Shown: positions 1 through 14,270 of the stretch, one piece after another
How positions within the stretch are numbered: the first letter of the stretch is position 1
How the letters are laid out: the number at the start of each line of letters is the position of its first letter
Assembly: GCA_014529385.2 (NCBI GenBank)
Contig: CM043950.1
Location: forward strand, 75,525,935 to 75,589,934
Length of the DNA: 64,000 bases
From: Adiantum capillus-veneris
Taxonomy: Eukaryota > Streptophyta > Polypodiopsida > Polypodiales > Pteridaceae
Reading direction: 5' to 3'
Notes under the pieces: generated by a model
What the model saw: the letters and a program-made list of their open reading frames with translations, nothing else
Told to the model about the DNA's origin: nothing
Database searches by the model: none
Position numbers and translations under genes: made by a program

Positions 1-934
1 AAAAGTTCAGCCCACGAGCTACAACTTTTGTTTGTATCACCTTTTCAAATTCGAAGAGCAAGTGAAATTTAAAAATTCAGCAAAACCGACCGTTTTTTTC
101 CACTACACAAGGTGCTTGTGGGGTCCTTCTTTGGATGATTCTTTTGAATACCTCCATAGTGCATGTATGCATGCCACCTACCCTTGACCTTATTTGGTAG
201 GTCTATAATTTAAGATATTGTTGAGATCATGCTATAAGTGAATAGTACAACTAAGAAAATCAAATATTGAGGGGTCTAAAAAATATGTACATGTCAAATA
301 TAAATAATATAAGTGGAAAAAATATAAAGGGGTCAAAAGAAATCTCTCTCATTATGAGGCTACCATAAAAAGATAAATATTTTTGGTGTTCTAATTTTTT
401 AGAAAGAAAACAAAATAGATGTAGGAAGGGAAAAATCACAATAGTGAAAAAATATACACATAAATAAAACTAGTTTTTTTGGATTTTTGTTGGGGTGGAG
501 TTACACCAAATATAAGAGAAGCTTACATGAAAATATTTCTATATGGAATAAAGAGTATGAAAAATGGTAAGAAAAATTGTGGTAATGGTGAGGCAATGTA
601 CAGAGCATAAATAACACACACCTAGGTAGAAATATTTAAATAAATACCAAAATAATTATGAAAAAATCTTTTATTTAGGCCCTATATACAAAGAAATATT
701 TACATACGCATGGGCCATAATATCCTTATTTTTTATTTTTTTGGCTCAACTAGCCCAATGACTAGCTAATTGAGGGTTTTTTATTTCAGTAAGGAGATAT
801 GGGAAAAGTCCCCTAACTCACACGCACCTATATACAGTGAAAGGGTGAGGGTAACCACAGTGTTTGAGTGATTTGATAGGGTGAGATAACTCACTATGGC
901 AATTACAGAGAGCCGAAAAACGGCTATCACCGTC
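1..934. other. No gene recognised
   Basis: AT-rich sequence with no coding similarity that I can recognise. The decayed integrase of pol copy A begins to be recognisable at about 935. Confidence 0.5.
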
Positions 935-2456
935 TTTAGGCTTTCTGAATACTCCGGAACTTTGAGGAAAACCTTGTCTCCTTCTTTCAAAGTAGCAAGA
1001 AGACGATGCTCATCTGCGTACTTCTTATATTCATCTTGAGCTTGCTTAACAATTTGTCGAGCAAACTCGAAGCATGTCAAAACGGTCTTGGAGAAAATCC
1101 TTCGCTTGCTGTATCTTCTCCTTAGCCAACCCCACCGTAATGGGTGATCTAGGTTGAAATCCATACAAAAGCATAAATGGACTAAACCCTATAGTCACAT
1201 GCTTTGAACTATTATAAGAAAATTCCAATATAAGTAAGTAGTCTTTCCATTTGGTTTTCTTCTTGCTAACGTACACTCAAAGCATATCCTCTAGCACTTG
1301 ATTAAGGCTTTCGGTTTGACCATCCCTTGTTGGATGATCAGCCGTACTTAGATTAAGTTTAGTTTCCAACTTTTGGAACACATCTCTCCAGAAGTGACTA
1401 TCGAACTTTCAATCTCTATCACTAATGATACTAGCTGGAAGACCGTAGAGTTTATATATATGCTCTATAAATAGCCATGCTAATTCCGATGTCTTAACCG
1501 TAGTCTTACTGGAAATGAATCGGCCCATCTTTGTGAGACGGTCTACAATTACCCAAATGGCATCATGGCCACGATTTGTAGTAGGAGTCCAACTACAAAA
1601 TCCATAGAGATACTCTCCTACTTACCTTGTGGAATCTCTAAAGGATGTAAAAGGCCACCTACCTTGAAATGCTCTACCTTATTAACTTGGCACTGTTGGC
1701 AGTTTAGTACGTACTCTTGAAAATCATGATGAAGCCCAACCAGTACTAAATTTCCATCGAACTAAGGCATATGTCTTACGAATACCTAGATGACCAGCAC
1801 TTGAACTATCGTGACACTCAAATGAGATTTGGCACCTAGTGTCTGAGTCCTTTGGAACACATAGTCTACGTTTGTGAAGTAAGTAGCCATCGTCAATGGA
1901 AAAAATATTCCTAAGTAGGGGTGGAGCTCTGTTTGTTGGAGTTTCTATCTACACGTGCAGAGACATGTTGATCTAGCTGTTCAGAGACATGTGAGTGTGA
2001 GAGTTCCCTTTTTAAAACTGTACCCCACACTTTAGCATATGATTGATCTTGTGCACACTTGCCATGTAATGAATCTAAAACTCCACTCTTTATTTCCATG
2101 AAAGCAAGTGAATTTATTTGAGGCATCCGACTTAGTGCATCCACTACTACATTATATCGCCTCTTGCGATATCGTAGCTTACAATCATAATCTTGAAGGA
2201 TTTTGGCTTATCTAGCTTACGACCCTTCAAGTCCGTTTGAGTAGTAAGCCATTTGATACTCTCATCATAAAAAACTACTTCAAACTTGGCACCATATTAA
2301 TATTGTTCCCACTTTGGTAAAGCATGAATTATGGCATAGATCTCTCTCTCATAGACAGAATAACTCTATTGAGCTCTATCTAACTTACTTTCAAAGGCTA
2401 TAGGTCTTCCCTCTTGGAGAAGTATCACACCAATTGCTTTATGAGTAGCATCAGTC
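935..2456 (-). pseudogene. Chromovirus-type Ty3/gypsy pol fragment, copy A (RNase H end to integrase)
   Basis: Read on the minus strand, this runs from the end of RNase H (about 2450-2110) through the linker and zinc-binding region to the integrase core and the start of its C-terminal domain (about 1280-940). Recognisable pieces are MDALSRM, the usual ADALSR boundary motif between RNase H and integrase, at about 2144, and the integrase segment with EFSYNSSKHVTIGFSPF at about 1230-1180. Many stops and frameshifts make it non-functional. It is nearly the same sequence as copy B at 4913-6392 but keeps about 40 bases that B lacks near 1390. It ends abruptly at both sides: the GPF module, chromodomain and reverse transcriptase are absent. 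I infer an ancient insertion or a duplicated fragment. Confidence 0.8.
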
Positions 2457-4379
2457 AAGAATATAGCGTGTATCTTGCTGTACCGAGTCTCTCTCTCTCC
2501 ATCTTGTTCTGCACTCTCTCTTTCAGTCGCCATGGCTCCACATTGGCTACATCCTCCCTAGCCCTATTCCTAACAAGAGTATCGACATTGGTTCACATAT
2601 GTGGTAGAAAATATAACACTTAAGCTTCAGGGAGTAACCCATATCCATTTGGGTATCTCCACCATCCATGCTGTATCAAGATGGAGCATAATTTTTCTTT
2701 GCTTGAATGTCGCCACTATCCTTGGGCACACCATGTAACATGTTTTCCGAATTAATTTTCTTGGGACAAACATGAAGGAAGAGAGTCAGGTTGGTACAAC
2801 AGACAAACAACTATACCCTATCTAACTTTGGATCCAAAGTTTTTTTTTTTTTCACATTGTGCTCATCAAAATACAACCACCATGCCAAGTCTGCAAAGCT
2901 CACACACTCACAAGATGTGGTACCCAAGACGAGGCACATATGAAGCATGGGAGATATACTTTTCCCCTTTGCCATCTACAATAAGCACCATAGCCCCCTC
3001 ATTGTGCACATGAGCCACTGATCTCTCTTCGAATATAACTCCTGTCTTGTAAAGTCTCATATTGTACATTAGACCACGAGAAGAAGTCATGTGATTAACA
3101 ATACCACTGTTTACTTTTCAGTCTCTAGAATCTAGGAAAGTAAAATGATCCTTCTACTCCTAAGGTATATGACACTATGGGAGCATGACTCACTTCATCT
3201 AACCTTTTGTTTTCCTTTAAGTTCTCTAGCCATAGTCTCAACTAATCAGAAGATTTCAATCTCATGAGGGGTTTGAATAGCTCCTCCCGATAAAAAAAAA
3301 TCGACACGAACTCCTCTCAGGTAATAATATTTATTCGTCCACTTGTAATCAATGGAGAATAGAATCTCAAGTATAGTGACCAAAACTGGGGCATTGAATA
3401 AATGGTTGTTCTCCAAGGCAGTGTTTTATCCAAACCGAAGTAGATCGTGTTATTAATGACCTAAGAAATTTTTGGCTACCTTATGTAAAAACATTCTTCT
3501 ACAAAATGGAAAGATTGGAAGGATGAAAAGGGATGTGAAAAGTGCTTGATCGGCTCTCATTGGTGAAACAAGCAGAGGCAAGTTTTGAGACCTACTAAAA
3601 GCTGGATGATACTCCTTCCCCCCTCGGGATGGTTAGTCTCCCAACCTATTTCTCAACGTAAAGTATGAGGAACGAGCTTGAGGGCACAACTAGCAAGAAA
3701 CAAGAACCAGTGGTAAGCAATAGTTTCCTTTGGTAATTGTGAATGCGATGAGGATGGAGGTTTGGAAAAGATGAGTTCTAGAGTTAGGTATCTGGAGTTC
3801 TTGTTCAACCAATTTTTTCTCCATTTTAGGTGGATATCATCTGAGCCTTCTTCCTACTTATCCTTGTAAAGTCTTTTCTTAACCTGCAGTAGATCCACCT
3901 TTATGAATGGGTAGGGCAATGATTGTTGATGCCATCGAGCATTGTTCTGGTTGGGAGTGAGTTGAGTTACATTTACTGAGTGGATAACTCTCAACTCCCA
4001 ATCCATAGTTGTTTTCCATTCAACATCTACTTCTTGGACAATCTGCTCTTTTAATGCATGGTCCTTAGTTTTGGAAAGCTAGACCATTGATGCTTGCTCG
4101 GCTTCAATGATTGGTACTTGAAAATTTAACTTGCTTCTAGCCCTTCTATGATCGCTGTGTTTCCATATTAGCAAAAGAAACGGATGGCATGTCGATGGTA
4201 GGTCCTCAACCGGTAAGCGTACCATATCACAATTTCTTTGACCTACTAATCACTAAAATTAGAGATTAGTAAAGATAAAGAAATGAAACTTGTAACCTTG
4301 AGTGTTGCCATGGCAATCCAAACCCCTGGGTATAGCTTGCAAAACCAACCCCCTGGTGAAAGGTTGGAAAGAACCTTTT
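2457..4379. other. Mixed relic sequence between pol copies A and B
   Basis: No intact gene. It holds a copia protease scrap (listed separately). The remainder, about 3250-4380, shows no family I can name. Part of it may be the LTR that belongs downstream of copy B, but I could not find the far LTR end. Confidence 0.4.
2908..3135 (-). pseudogene. Ty1/copia protease (AP) fragment
   Basis: On the minus strand the translation contains NSGIVNHMTSS followed about 45 residues later by ASYVPRLGYHIL. In Ty1/copia polyproteins the aspartic protease reads DSG-x-x-x-HMT, followed by a segment ending in LYVP-x-L-x-x-NLLS, so both order and spacing fit. The catalytic Asp is Asn here and upstream codons contain stops. 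It is a short inactive scrap with no gag, integrase or RT recognised around it. The assignment rests on two motifs only. Confidence 0.5.
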
Positions 4380-4521
4380 GACTGTCCATTGGAAGATAAT
4401 GTGAAAGGTAGGTGGTAATGCGTGTGCTAGTGTCCACCCAACCGTGCTATCTTATAGCCCCCCCTAGCGTATACACTGTCCGTGTGCGGGTGGCCATGCC
4501 GGTAGGACCCATGTCCTTACA
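4380..4521 (-). mobile_element. Start of the 3' LTR of pol copy B
   Basis: Read on the minus strand, the copy B chromodomain is followed by a purine run (CCAAGGGGGGG), TAA and then TGTAAGGACATGG. This is the usual arrangement of polypurine tract then LTR start. The LTR therefore begins at 4521 and runs toward lower coordinates. Its other end is not identifiable, so the left boundary given is only where the similarity feels secure. Confidence 0.5.
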
Positions 4522-4539
4522 TTACCCCCCCTTGGAGAA

Positions 4540-6765
4540 TAATTTTTGTTCCTCGAAAACAAACGTAGGAAAACATTTCTTAAGTGCAGAGACATTCTCC
4601 CATGTAGAACCTTCTTTAGGTCTATCTAGCCATTTTACCAAGACCTATCGTCTGACATGATTTCGGTGCGAAGATCATGAGAATCCAAAATCTTTTCCGC
4701 CTCATGAGGGATGCTTGGCAGTTAGATAAGGTCAACTAGCACACATACATTATCATTTTTTCCTAGTTGTTTTCGCAAACGGCTAACATGAAAAATAGGA
4801 TGAACTCCTGAATGCTTTGGAAGAGCTAACTTATAGGCCACCTGACCTCTGTGTTTCAGAATGGTAAACCGGTCCACAATAGTGTGGTGAAAGTTTAGTA
4901 ACTTTTCCCGTCTTCAAGCTTTCTGAATACTCCGGAACTTTGAGCAAAACCTTGTCTCCTTCTTTCAAAGTAGCAAGAAGACGATGCTCATCTACGTACT
5001 TCTTATATCCATCTTGAGCTTGCTTAACAATTTGTCGAGAAAACTCGAATCATGTCAAAATGGTCTTGGAGAAAATCCTTCTCTTGTTGTATCTTCTCGT
5101 TAGCCAACCCCATCGTAATGGGTGATCTAGGTTGAAATCCATACAAAAGAATCAATGGACTAAACCCTGTAGTCACATGCTTTGAACTATTATAAGCAAA
5201 TTCCAATATAAGTAAGTAGTCTTTCTAATTGGTTTGCTTTTTGCTAACGTGCACTCAAAGAATATCCTCTAGCACTTGATTAACACTTTCAGTTTGACCA
5301 TCCCTTTGTGGATAATCAGCCGTACTTAGATTAAGTTTAGTTTCCAACTTCAGTCACTAATGATACTAGCTCGAAGACCGTAGAGTTTATATATATGCTC
5401 TACAAATAGCCATGCTAATTCCGATGTCTTAACCGTAGTCTTAGTGGGAATGAATCAACCCATCTTTGTGAGACGGTCTACAATTACCCAAATGGCATCA
5501 TAGCCACGATTTGTAGTTGGTAGTCCAACTACAAAATCCATAGAGATACTCTCCCACTTACCTTGTGGAATCTCTAAAGGATGTAAAAGGCCACCTACCT
5601 TGAGACGCTCTACCTTATTAACTTGGCACTGTTGGCAGTTTAGTACGTACTCTTGAAAATCATGATGAAGCCCAGCCAGTACTAAATTTCCATCGAACTA
5701 AGGCATATGTCTTACGAATACCTAGATGACCAGCACTTGAACTATCGTGACACTCAAATAAGATTTGGCGCCTAGTGTCTGAGTCCTTTGGAACACATAG
5801 TCTACGTTTGTGGAGTAAGTAGCCATCATCAATGGAAAAAATCTTCCTGAGTAGGGGTGGAGCTCTGTGTGTTGGAGTTTCTATCTGCACGTGCAGAGAC
5901 ATGTTGATCTAGGTGTTCAGAGACATGTGAGTGTGAGAGTTCCCTTTTTAAAAGTTCACCCCACACTTTAGCATATGATTGATCTTGTGCACACTTGCCA
6001 CGTAATGAATCTAAAACTCTACTCTTTATTTCCATGAAATCAAGTGAATTAATTTGAGTCATCCGAATTAGTGCATCCGCTACTACATTATATCACCCCT
6101 TGCGATATCGGAGCTTACAATCATAATCTTGAAGGATTTTGGCTCATCTAGCTTACGGCCCTTCAAGTCTGTTTGAGTAGTAAGCCATTTGATACTCTCA
6201 TGGTAAAAAACTACTTCAAACTTGGCACCATATAAATATTGTTGCCACTTTGGTAAAGCATGAATTATGGCATAGAGCTCTCTCTCATAGACAGGATAAT
6301 TCTATTGAGCTCTATCTAACTTACTTTCAAAGGCTACAGGTCTTCCCTCTTGGAGAAGTATCACACCAATTGCTTTATCATTAGCATCAATCTCTACCAC
6401 AAATGGCTTAAGTGGGTCGCCGATTGCTAGGATGGGAGCAGTGGCTATAGCTACCTTAAGCTGTTCAAAACTGCCTTTTTGGGCTTCTTCCCAAGAAAAG
6501 GTCTAATATTTTTCTTTAAGTTGATCCGTAATAGGAACAAAAATTTTGGCATAATCACGGATATATTGTCAATAAAATCCAGCCATGCCTAATAATAGTT
6601 GAAGCTCCTTAACCATGTTGGGATGTCGCAATCAAAGAATGGTAGTGACCTTGTCAGTGTCCATTTTGATGCCAGAATAAGATATCAAATGACCGAGGTA
6701 ATGTATCTCTGTTTTAAGGAAATCACACTTGCTTTGCTTAGCATACAGCGCGTGAGCTCGTAGCT
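4540..6765 (-). pseudogene. Chromovirus-type Ty3/gypsy pol fragment, copy B (RT to chromodomain)
   Basis: On the minus strand the order is: end of reverse transcriptase (LYAKQSKCDFLKTEIHYLGH near 6760-6690), RNase H (about 6480-6100), zinc-binding region (about 5830-5650), integrase core (about 5640-5020), GPF module with YFPCxPF in place of the usual HPVFHVSxL, and a chromodomain with LVKWLDRPKEGSTWENVS at about 4640-4585. Numerous stops and frameshifts break it. It lacks about 40 bases in the integrase that copy A keeps. Gag, protease and the RT palm are absent. It is a decayed element of the chromodomain-bearing Ty3/gypsy group. RNase H to integrase order is colinear with copy A, same strand. 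Confidence 0.85.
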
Positions 6766-8735
<1,970 letters not shown>

Positions 8736-10832
8736 AAGAGAGAGAGTTTTGCGAAGAGAACAAGAGGAAGAAAATATCCTAATGAAGAAAAAGGAAGGAG
8801 AAACTGAAATCTCTCACCCTCTCTCCTTTTTTCATGTATATGTTCTGAAGGACCAAGAGATTGTCTACTATTGATAAAAGAAGATTTTTCTCTCGAGGGT
8901 GCACTATGTAATAATGTTAATGTACCACATTGTTGTGCAACTCCGCTTCCATGATGGGAAAAAGAGCAAAGAGATGCTGGTTAAGTCTAGCTGAATCCTA
9001 AATGATTATTCAACAGTGTGATCATGGCTTGATAACAAGCATGTTTAATGCTAAATGTATTCCATATGAGGCTTTAAGGGGCTAGAAACTATGTTAATGA
9101 TGCTAAAAGTGGAGATGTTTGAAGCTGTCAAGAAGTTTACGGACTAGAATTGTAGTACTCAAAGTGCTCTATAGGCCTATCTATATAGCTTGTCAAGTGG
9201 AGCTACAATGAAAAAGTTATGAAAAATTGAAGTTGAGTGGATTACATATGTGTATTGGATTGGGAAACTAAAAACGAGGGATTAGGGATGAAGTAAGTGC
9301 ATGGGCATGAAGTGATCATCTATGGTGCATGTTGGTATTTTTAGATCAACAATTGGCCAAGATATTTCCTGTTAGAGTTTCACCGAGGGCCATTTCCGTA
9401 CCAATCTAGTCGCCTCGGCTAGTGCACCATCTCAGAGTTTTTGAGCTTCAAACAGGTTCTCGAATATGGTGCATTTAATAAGGTAATAAGTACTTGAGCA
9501 TATTATTTTCAAGAATTTCATCCCTTAGAGTACAATGATAGCTGGGTATGGGGGTGGACTTGTGCTCGGCATTACTGTGGTTGAGATATATGCGTAATGT
9601 AGTGATTTGGCATTGCCCGATATGGTTGTGGAAAAGAAGCTCTAGATATTTTACTCAGATGAGAAGGGAAAGGGATTTCATGAAATGCAATCACCTATAC
9701 TTGCATCTTGAGGGCATGTGGCACTATCCAAGACATTGACATGTGCAATGAAATTTAGGATGATATTGTTGGCTAGGGACTGCTACAAACGAGGTTTTTG
9801 TTGAACAAGGCTTTGGTTGATATGCAATTCTTAGAAATACCTTGGTCGATGCATGTCAAATGTGGTGTATTATGAAGCCGAGGCCGCCCAATTGACAACA
9901 ATGGCCGCCCAAACTGCAAATCAAATGACCACAAGGGGAAGGTGGCCCCCCAAAAGGGCCAAAATGAAGAGCGCCCAAATAATTGGGCTTTATTCAATGT
10001 GAAAGAAAAGAGAAAAAGAGGCAAATCATGGCATGAAGAGCAACAGGCAGTGAGGAGGCAGCGTTGTAGAGGTTCGAGATCTTGTGGCGGGTGCTGCGAA
10101 GCTCGACGGGTGGTGAACAAGAATGGAAACTTTTTTAGTAGGTTGGGCGACTAAATTTGATGCCATTTTTGACAACTTTGGTGGAGCTCATTGACGAGGT
10201 ACCACATCATGGCCAAGGCTCACATGCCTTGTCATGGAGGTGTGACAAACAAAGACATAAGAGCCTAAAAATAGGAGTATAGTAGGTGATTCTTCTTGGG
10301 CATGAACAAATGAAGGAAAGGGGCGAAGAAGCAACTCTCAAGTGGGAAAGATCTCTTTACCTCTCTTGAGTAGGGCCAGCTAAGTTCCCTCTCTCAACTG
10401 AGTTCCCTCTCTTGATAGAAGGCATGAAGGAGAAACAAAGAAGAAGGAGGTAATATTTTTGGCCTATGAGAAGGCCAATCTCTCGAGCAAGAGGGGTCTC
10501 TTGAAGGCAATTGAAGAAGATGATTTTTTGGCAAGAGAAGTAAAGGAAAGAGTAGGAGAAGAACAGGAAGATGGGATTAGAGAGAGCTCTCGGTGAGAGG
10601 TAAAGGAGCTTCTCCATCATCATCAAAATCATTGAACGTGAATCATTGAAGTTTTTTTTCTATTAATAGCTAAGTTAAGTCGGGTTAACCCATTGTAAGG
10701 AGCATAAACTCCTCAATTAACACTTAATTTAAGTAATGGTGTCGTTTAAGGCCCACTTTGGTTAATCAAACTTCAAAATCTTGTTCAAGAAACCATATTC
10801 AAGTGTTTAAGATTCATCTACATTGATTGTGT

Positions 10833-10837
<5 letters not shown>
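8736..10837. other. No gene recognised
   Basis: No recognisable coding region. Around 9870-10130 the sequence is locally richer in GC with repeated GCCGCCCAA words, but neither strand gives a recognisable protein. Confidence 0.45.
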
Positions 10838-10877
<40 letters not shown>

Positions 10878-10904
10878 ACACACACACACACACACACACA
10901 CCTC
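10838..10904. repeat. (TC)n / (AC)n microsatellite
   Basis: About 18 TC units, then ATAGA, then about 13 AC units. Confidence 0.95.
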
Positions 10905-12284
10905 ATAGCCACAGGCCCTATGCCTTCCCGGCTCACATTTCAAAGACAAATCCCCCGACAATAAGAGTTCAACAAGAGGGATTTAATGTGAGTCCAAGAG
11001 GGATTTTGAAATGCAAAAATTTTAGGCAATTTAGAGATACATTAAAATAAGGGAGTTTTATATTCCATTTTGAAAAAAAACATAAAATAAGGGGTCATTT
11101 TATTCATTCAAGCATGTTAAAAAGGTGGGTTTTTAATTACCCCACGAACACATGCTATATAAGGCGGTACTAAGAATAGTGAGACCCAGAAATTATCTCT
11201 TCAGACTAAATTATGCAAGAAAATAGGGATTGATTGGAGCGTTTTCTACTGGGTTGAGAGCTAATTGATTGATTTAAGTTTGGTTTATTATTGGGATTGG
11301 ACAATTAGGGTGTTTACCAATCAATTACCAAGTATTTGCTTGATTTGTGTTAATCGGGTGTTGTACAAATCAGATGGTGTATGGAGGACCTACATTATAT
11401 GTGTACCAATAATATGGTGTATGGAGTATCTTGTTAGCCATGGTGTATGGAGTACCTACATCATATATCCACCAATTACAAAGTCAAAAATCTAGGAAAA
11501 ATTAAGCAAGAGTTGTAGAAAAAAATTTGAATTTAGGTGATGACAACTTACAATGCCTCGAGGCTAAAGAAAAAGAAGAAATTTTCACTTGAATTTGTAT
11601 ACTTCGAGGAGGTGACAACTTCTTATATTGCTTTGTATGCTTCTTCTATCATATGTGAGGAGTACCTACTCAATACCTACATCAAATGTGCTCCAATCAA
11701 AAGTACCTACTCAATACCTACATCAAATGTACTTCTTATATTGCTCTATATGCATTAGGAAAAATATGAACCACAAAAGGGCCTTGTAATAATCCCTAAT
11801 TTTAAGGGATTAAGGCCAAAAGTGTGTGTGATTTAGGAGACAAGGCCATTGAATGAGGGTATTCTCATAGGTTTTTTTAAAGGATGTCATAGGCTTTTTG
11901 TAGGTTGAAATAGAGGCTAGGTAGATTCTGTCTCTACCCAAAAGAGTGGTGGTCCTTATGACAATAACTACCCTCCCCCCTTTTTTTTCCCTCATCATCA
12001 AGGGCGTCCATAGCCTCAGCCTAAAAGAGCACGTTTTCCAAAAAACAACAAAAGAACCTCACTTTTACTCAAAACTTCTCCTTACCTATATGTATACCCA
12101 AAAATTAGTTTTCTCTCTCAAAATCTCACTCTGCTAGACTTGCAAAACATCAAACTTTCTGTCTTTCTTTATTTCCCTCCAAAATCACTCCTCTCTCTCG
12201 CTCTCCTGTCCCTTTCTCTTCTCTCTCCTACTTTTCGGCACACACACTCTTCCTTCTTCCCTCTCCTTGTTGCAGGTCCACTCT
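10905..12284. other. No gene recognised
   Basis: AT-rich. Short imperfect local repeats of GGTGTATGGAGTACCTAC occur around 11370-11465, and a repeated TACTCAATACCTACATCAAA occurs at about 11665 and 11706. No coding family recognised. Confidence 0.5.
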
Positions 12285-12500
12285 ATATCTTTGTTGCAGC
12301 TCTCCCCCCATAGCTCTCCACTCCATAGCCCTCCTCTCCACTCCATAGCTCTCATGCAGCTCTCCATCCCATATCTCTCCACTCCATATCTCTCCTCTTC
12401 ACTCCCTACATCTCCTGCAACTCTCCATCCCATAGGTCTTCACTGCATAGCTCACCTCTCCACTCTATGGCTCTACTATAGCTCTCCACTCTTGCTTGAG
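12285..12500. repeat. Degenerate CTCTCCACTCCATAG minisatellite
   Basis: The 15-17 base word CTCTCCACTCCATAG and variants are repeated about a dozen times. The open frames crossing it on both strands are by-products of the repeat. Confidence 0.8.
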
Positions 12501-12589
12501 GCCAGCTTTAGTCCCCTTTCCATGGAGCTAGGTGACATTACAAACCTCCCATCCACAACAAGATCATCAAGTTTGAAAATGGTTTCTCT

Positions 12590-12845
12590 ACATGTTTGGA
12601 TTCCAAAGAACTTCGCACCCTCAAAGCGTCATTACTTGCAAATTGCACAATAATGCCGTGGTGCAGGTCACACCAATGTGAACCTTTGGGTGCATGGTTT
12701 CCTCTACCCTAATGATCCAACCATCAATTTTTATCCAACATTCAATAGCCTTGCTTCATTCTTACAATATGTAGGTAGAGGGGAGCAAGGTCTTCTTGAA
12801 TACTACAAGAAATTGTCGACTATTGGAGCTTATAGTGTACAATAA
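12590..12845 (+). pseudogene. Unknown protein-like fragment, copy 1
   Basis: This and the segment at 13003-13250 are diverged copies of one sequence. The shared translation includes LWVHGFLYPNDP, YPTFNSL and FLQYVGRGEQGLLEYYKK. Copy 1 is broken by a stop and frameshift just upstream, near 12652. Many differences between the copies fall at third codon positions (for example CCA/CCT, AGC/AGT, CTT/CTC, GGG/GGA), which suggests both descend from a sequence once under protein-level constraint. I do not recognise the family and assign no function. Confidence 0.45.
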
Positions 12846-13002
12846 TCTTTGCAGCCCATAATCACTACCTTCGCCCCTTTCTACCTCCTTCATTCTATGC
12901 TATACAAACCCATATCTCCATGATATGGATACAAATGACAATAAAAACCTCCCATCCACAACCCGATCGTCATGATAAAAAACAAAATGCGTACATATCG
13001 AG

Positions 13003-13390
13003 TTGTCAAAAGAGCTCACACCCTCCAAGCGTTATGACTTCCATACATCACGACAATGCCAGATTGTAGGTTACACCGATGTGGACCTTTGGGTGGATGG
13101 TTGCCTCTATCTCAATGACCCTTTGTCTAATGTGTATCCAACATTCAATAGTCTCCCTACCTTCTTGCAATATGTAGGTAGAGGAGAGCCAGGTTTGCTT
13201 GGCTACTGTAAGTGATTTTCCACTACTAGAGCTCATAGTGTGCAATGGGGGATGCATCAACACCAAGTTACCATTCATAACACTGCTAGTCTGCAAGAGA
13301 GGATCATTCATGTGGAGAAAGAAGCACAACTCTTCATCAACATGTGGAAGAGAAGGATGGTAATATTGCAAAGCTTGAGGATATCATATT
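13003..13390 (+). pseudogene. Unknown protein-like fragment, copy 2
   Basis: Second copy of the fragment at 12590-12845. The frame opens at 13003 and closes at a TGA at 13213. It shares DLWVDGCLYLNDP, YPTFNSL and FLQYVGRGEPGLLGY with copy 1. Beyond the stop the sequence still reads plausibly in another frame (ASLQERIIHVEKEAQLFINM, about 13281-13340), so the original protein probably extended further. Family unknown. Confidence 0.45.
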
Positions 13391-14264
13391 GTGTTTGAAA
13401 GAGACACCTTAAGGTGCAAGGGAGCATAAGAGGAGCTTCTCATCCATAGAGATCCTTGCTCCCAAAGGTGGTGCTCGAAAGAGAAGAGTACAGCTACAAG
13501 GTGCATTTTGGAATATCATATCATATCTCCTACATGTATGAAGTCGCTTCTATGGTGATTGTTTTATTTTTTATTCTTATTGCAGGAATTTCATCCAAGA
13601 GACATGTGGTAGCCAAAGCCAAGAGGATCTCATCCATTATCTTATTAGTTTCTTTATGAAGGCAGGTGTCATAGCACTCTTGCACGCACCAAAAGGAAAA
13701 CATGCTTTACTATCCAAGCATTGGGCACGTTCTTCTTGGAGTTGTTCTTTGAGCCACTACCATTCTCGGTTAGTTTTCATTGATTAATGTAAAAATGTAT
13801 AGGAAATTAATTAATCAGAACTCAATTTTAGTCATTTTTATTACTTATGCATTATTGATTAGCTAGATGTGCATTGTTTGAAACTACTTCTTGTAACCTT
13901 TGTGTGAGCATCTCTCCCCCCAAGAGCGTGTTTGAGCAAGCATTGTTGCATTTGGTCCGAACAATATAATATTGGCAAGTTGTTGGAGGCTCAAGCTCCA
14001 TCCCCTCTCTTATCTATAGAACGTGCAACCCCTTGATCTTTCATTAAGTAATTTTACCTCTAAACATGCTTTTATGGCTAGAAAAAGAAAAATTCAAAAG
14101 GTGGACTGATGCTTAACAATGTTACACGCAAAAAGCATCAACTTTATCATCATCAGGTAGGTGGAACAACTAAGCTACGAAAGCAGCAAGAGGTCTTGCA
14201 AGCTTCTGTAGTACCAGAAAAACAAGCCACGTAGGGAAATTGGTTGTTTACTCATATTAGCACT
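13391..14264. other. No gene recognised; insertion site of the complete gypsy element
   Basis: No recognisable coding sequence. The right end is the left flank of the 8.9-kb element; the interrupted sequence resumes at 23180. Confidence 0.5.
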
Positions 14265-14270
14265 GTTGCT
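14265..14270. repeat. Target-site duplication, left copy (GTTGCT)
   Basis: The six bases before the 5' LTR equal the six bases after the 3' LTR (23174-23179). Ty3/gypsy integrases usually duplicate 5 bp; the sixth matching base may be chance. Confidence 0.8.

Noticed and set aside
13063-13100. GYTDVDLWVDG as a Ty1/copia RNase H GYTDADWAGD motif
   Set aside because: The surrounding residues do not follow the copia RNase H pattern and the tandem copy reads AGHTNVNLWVHG, so the resemblance is probably chance.
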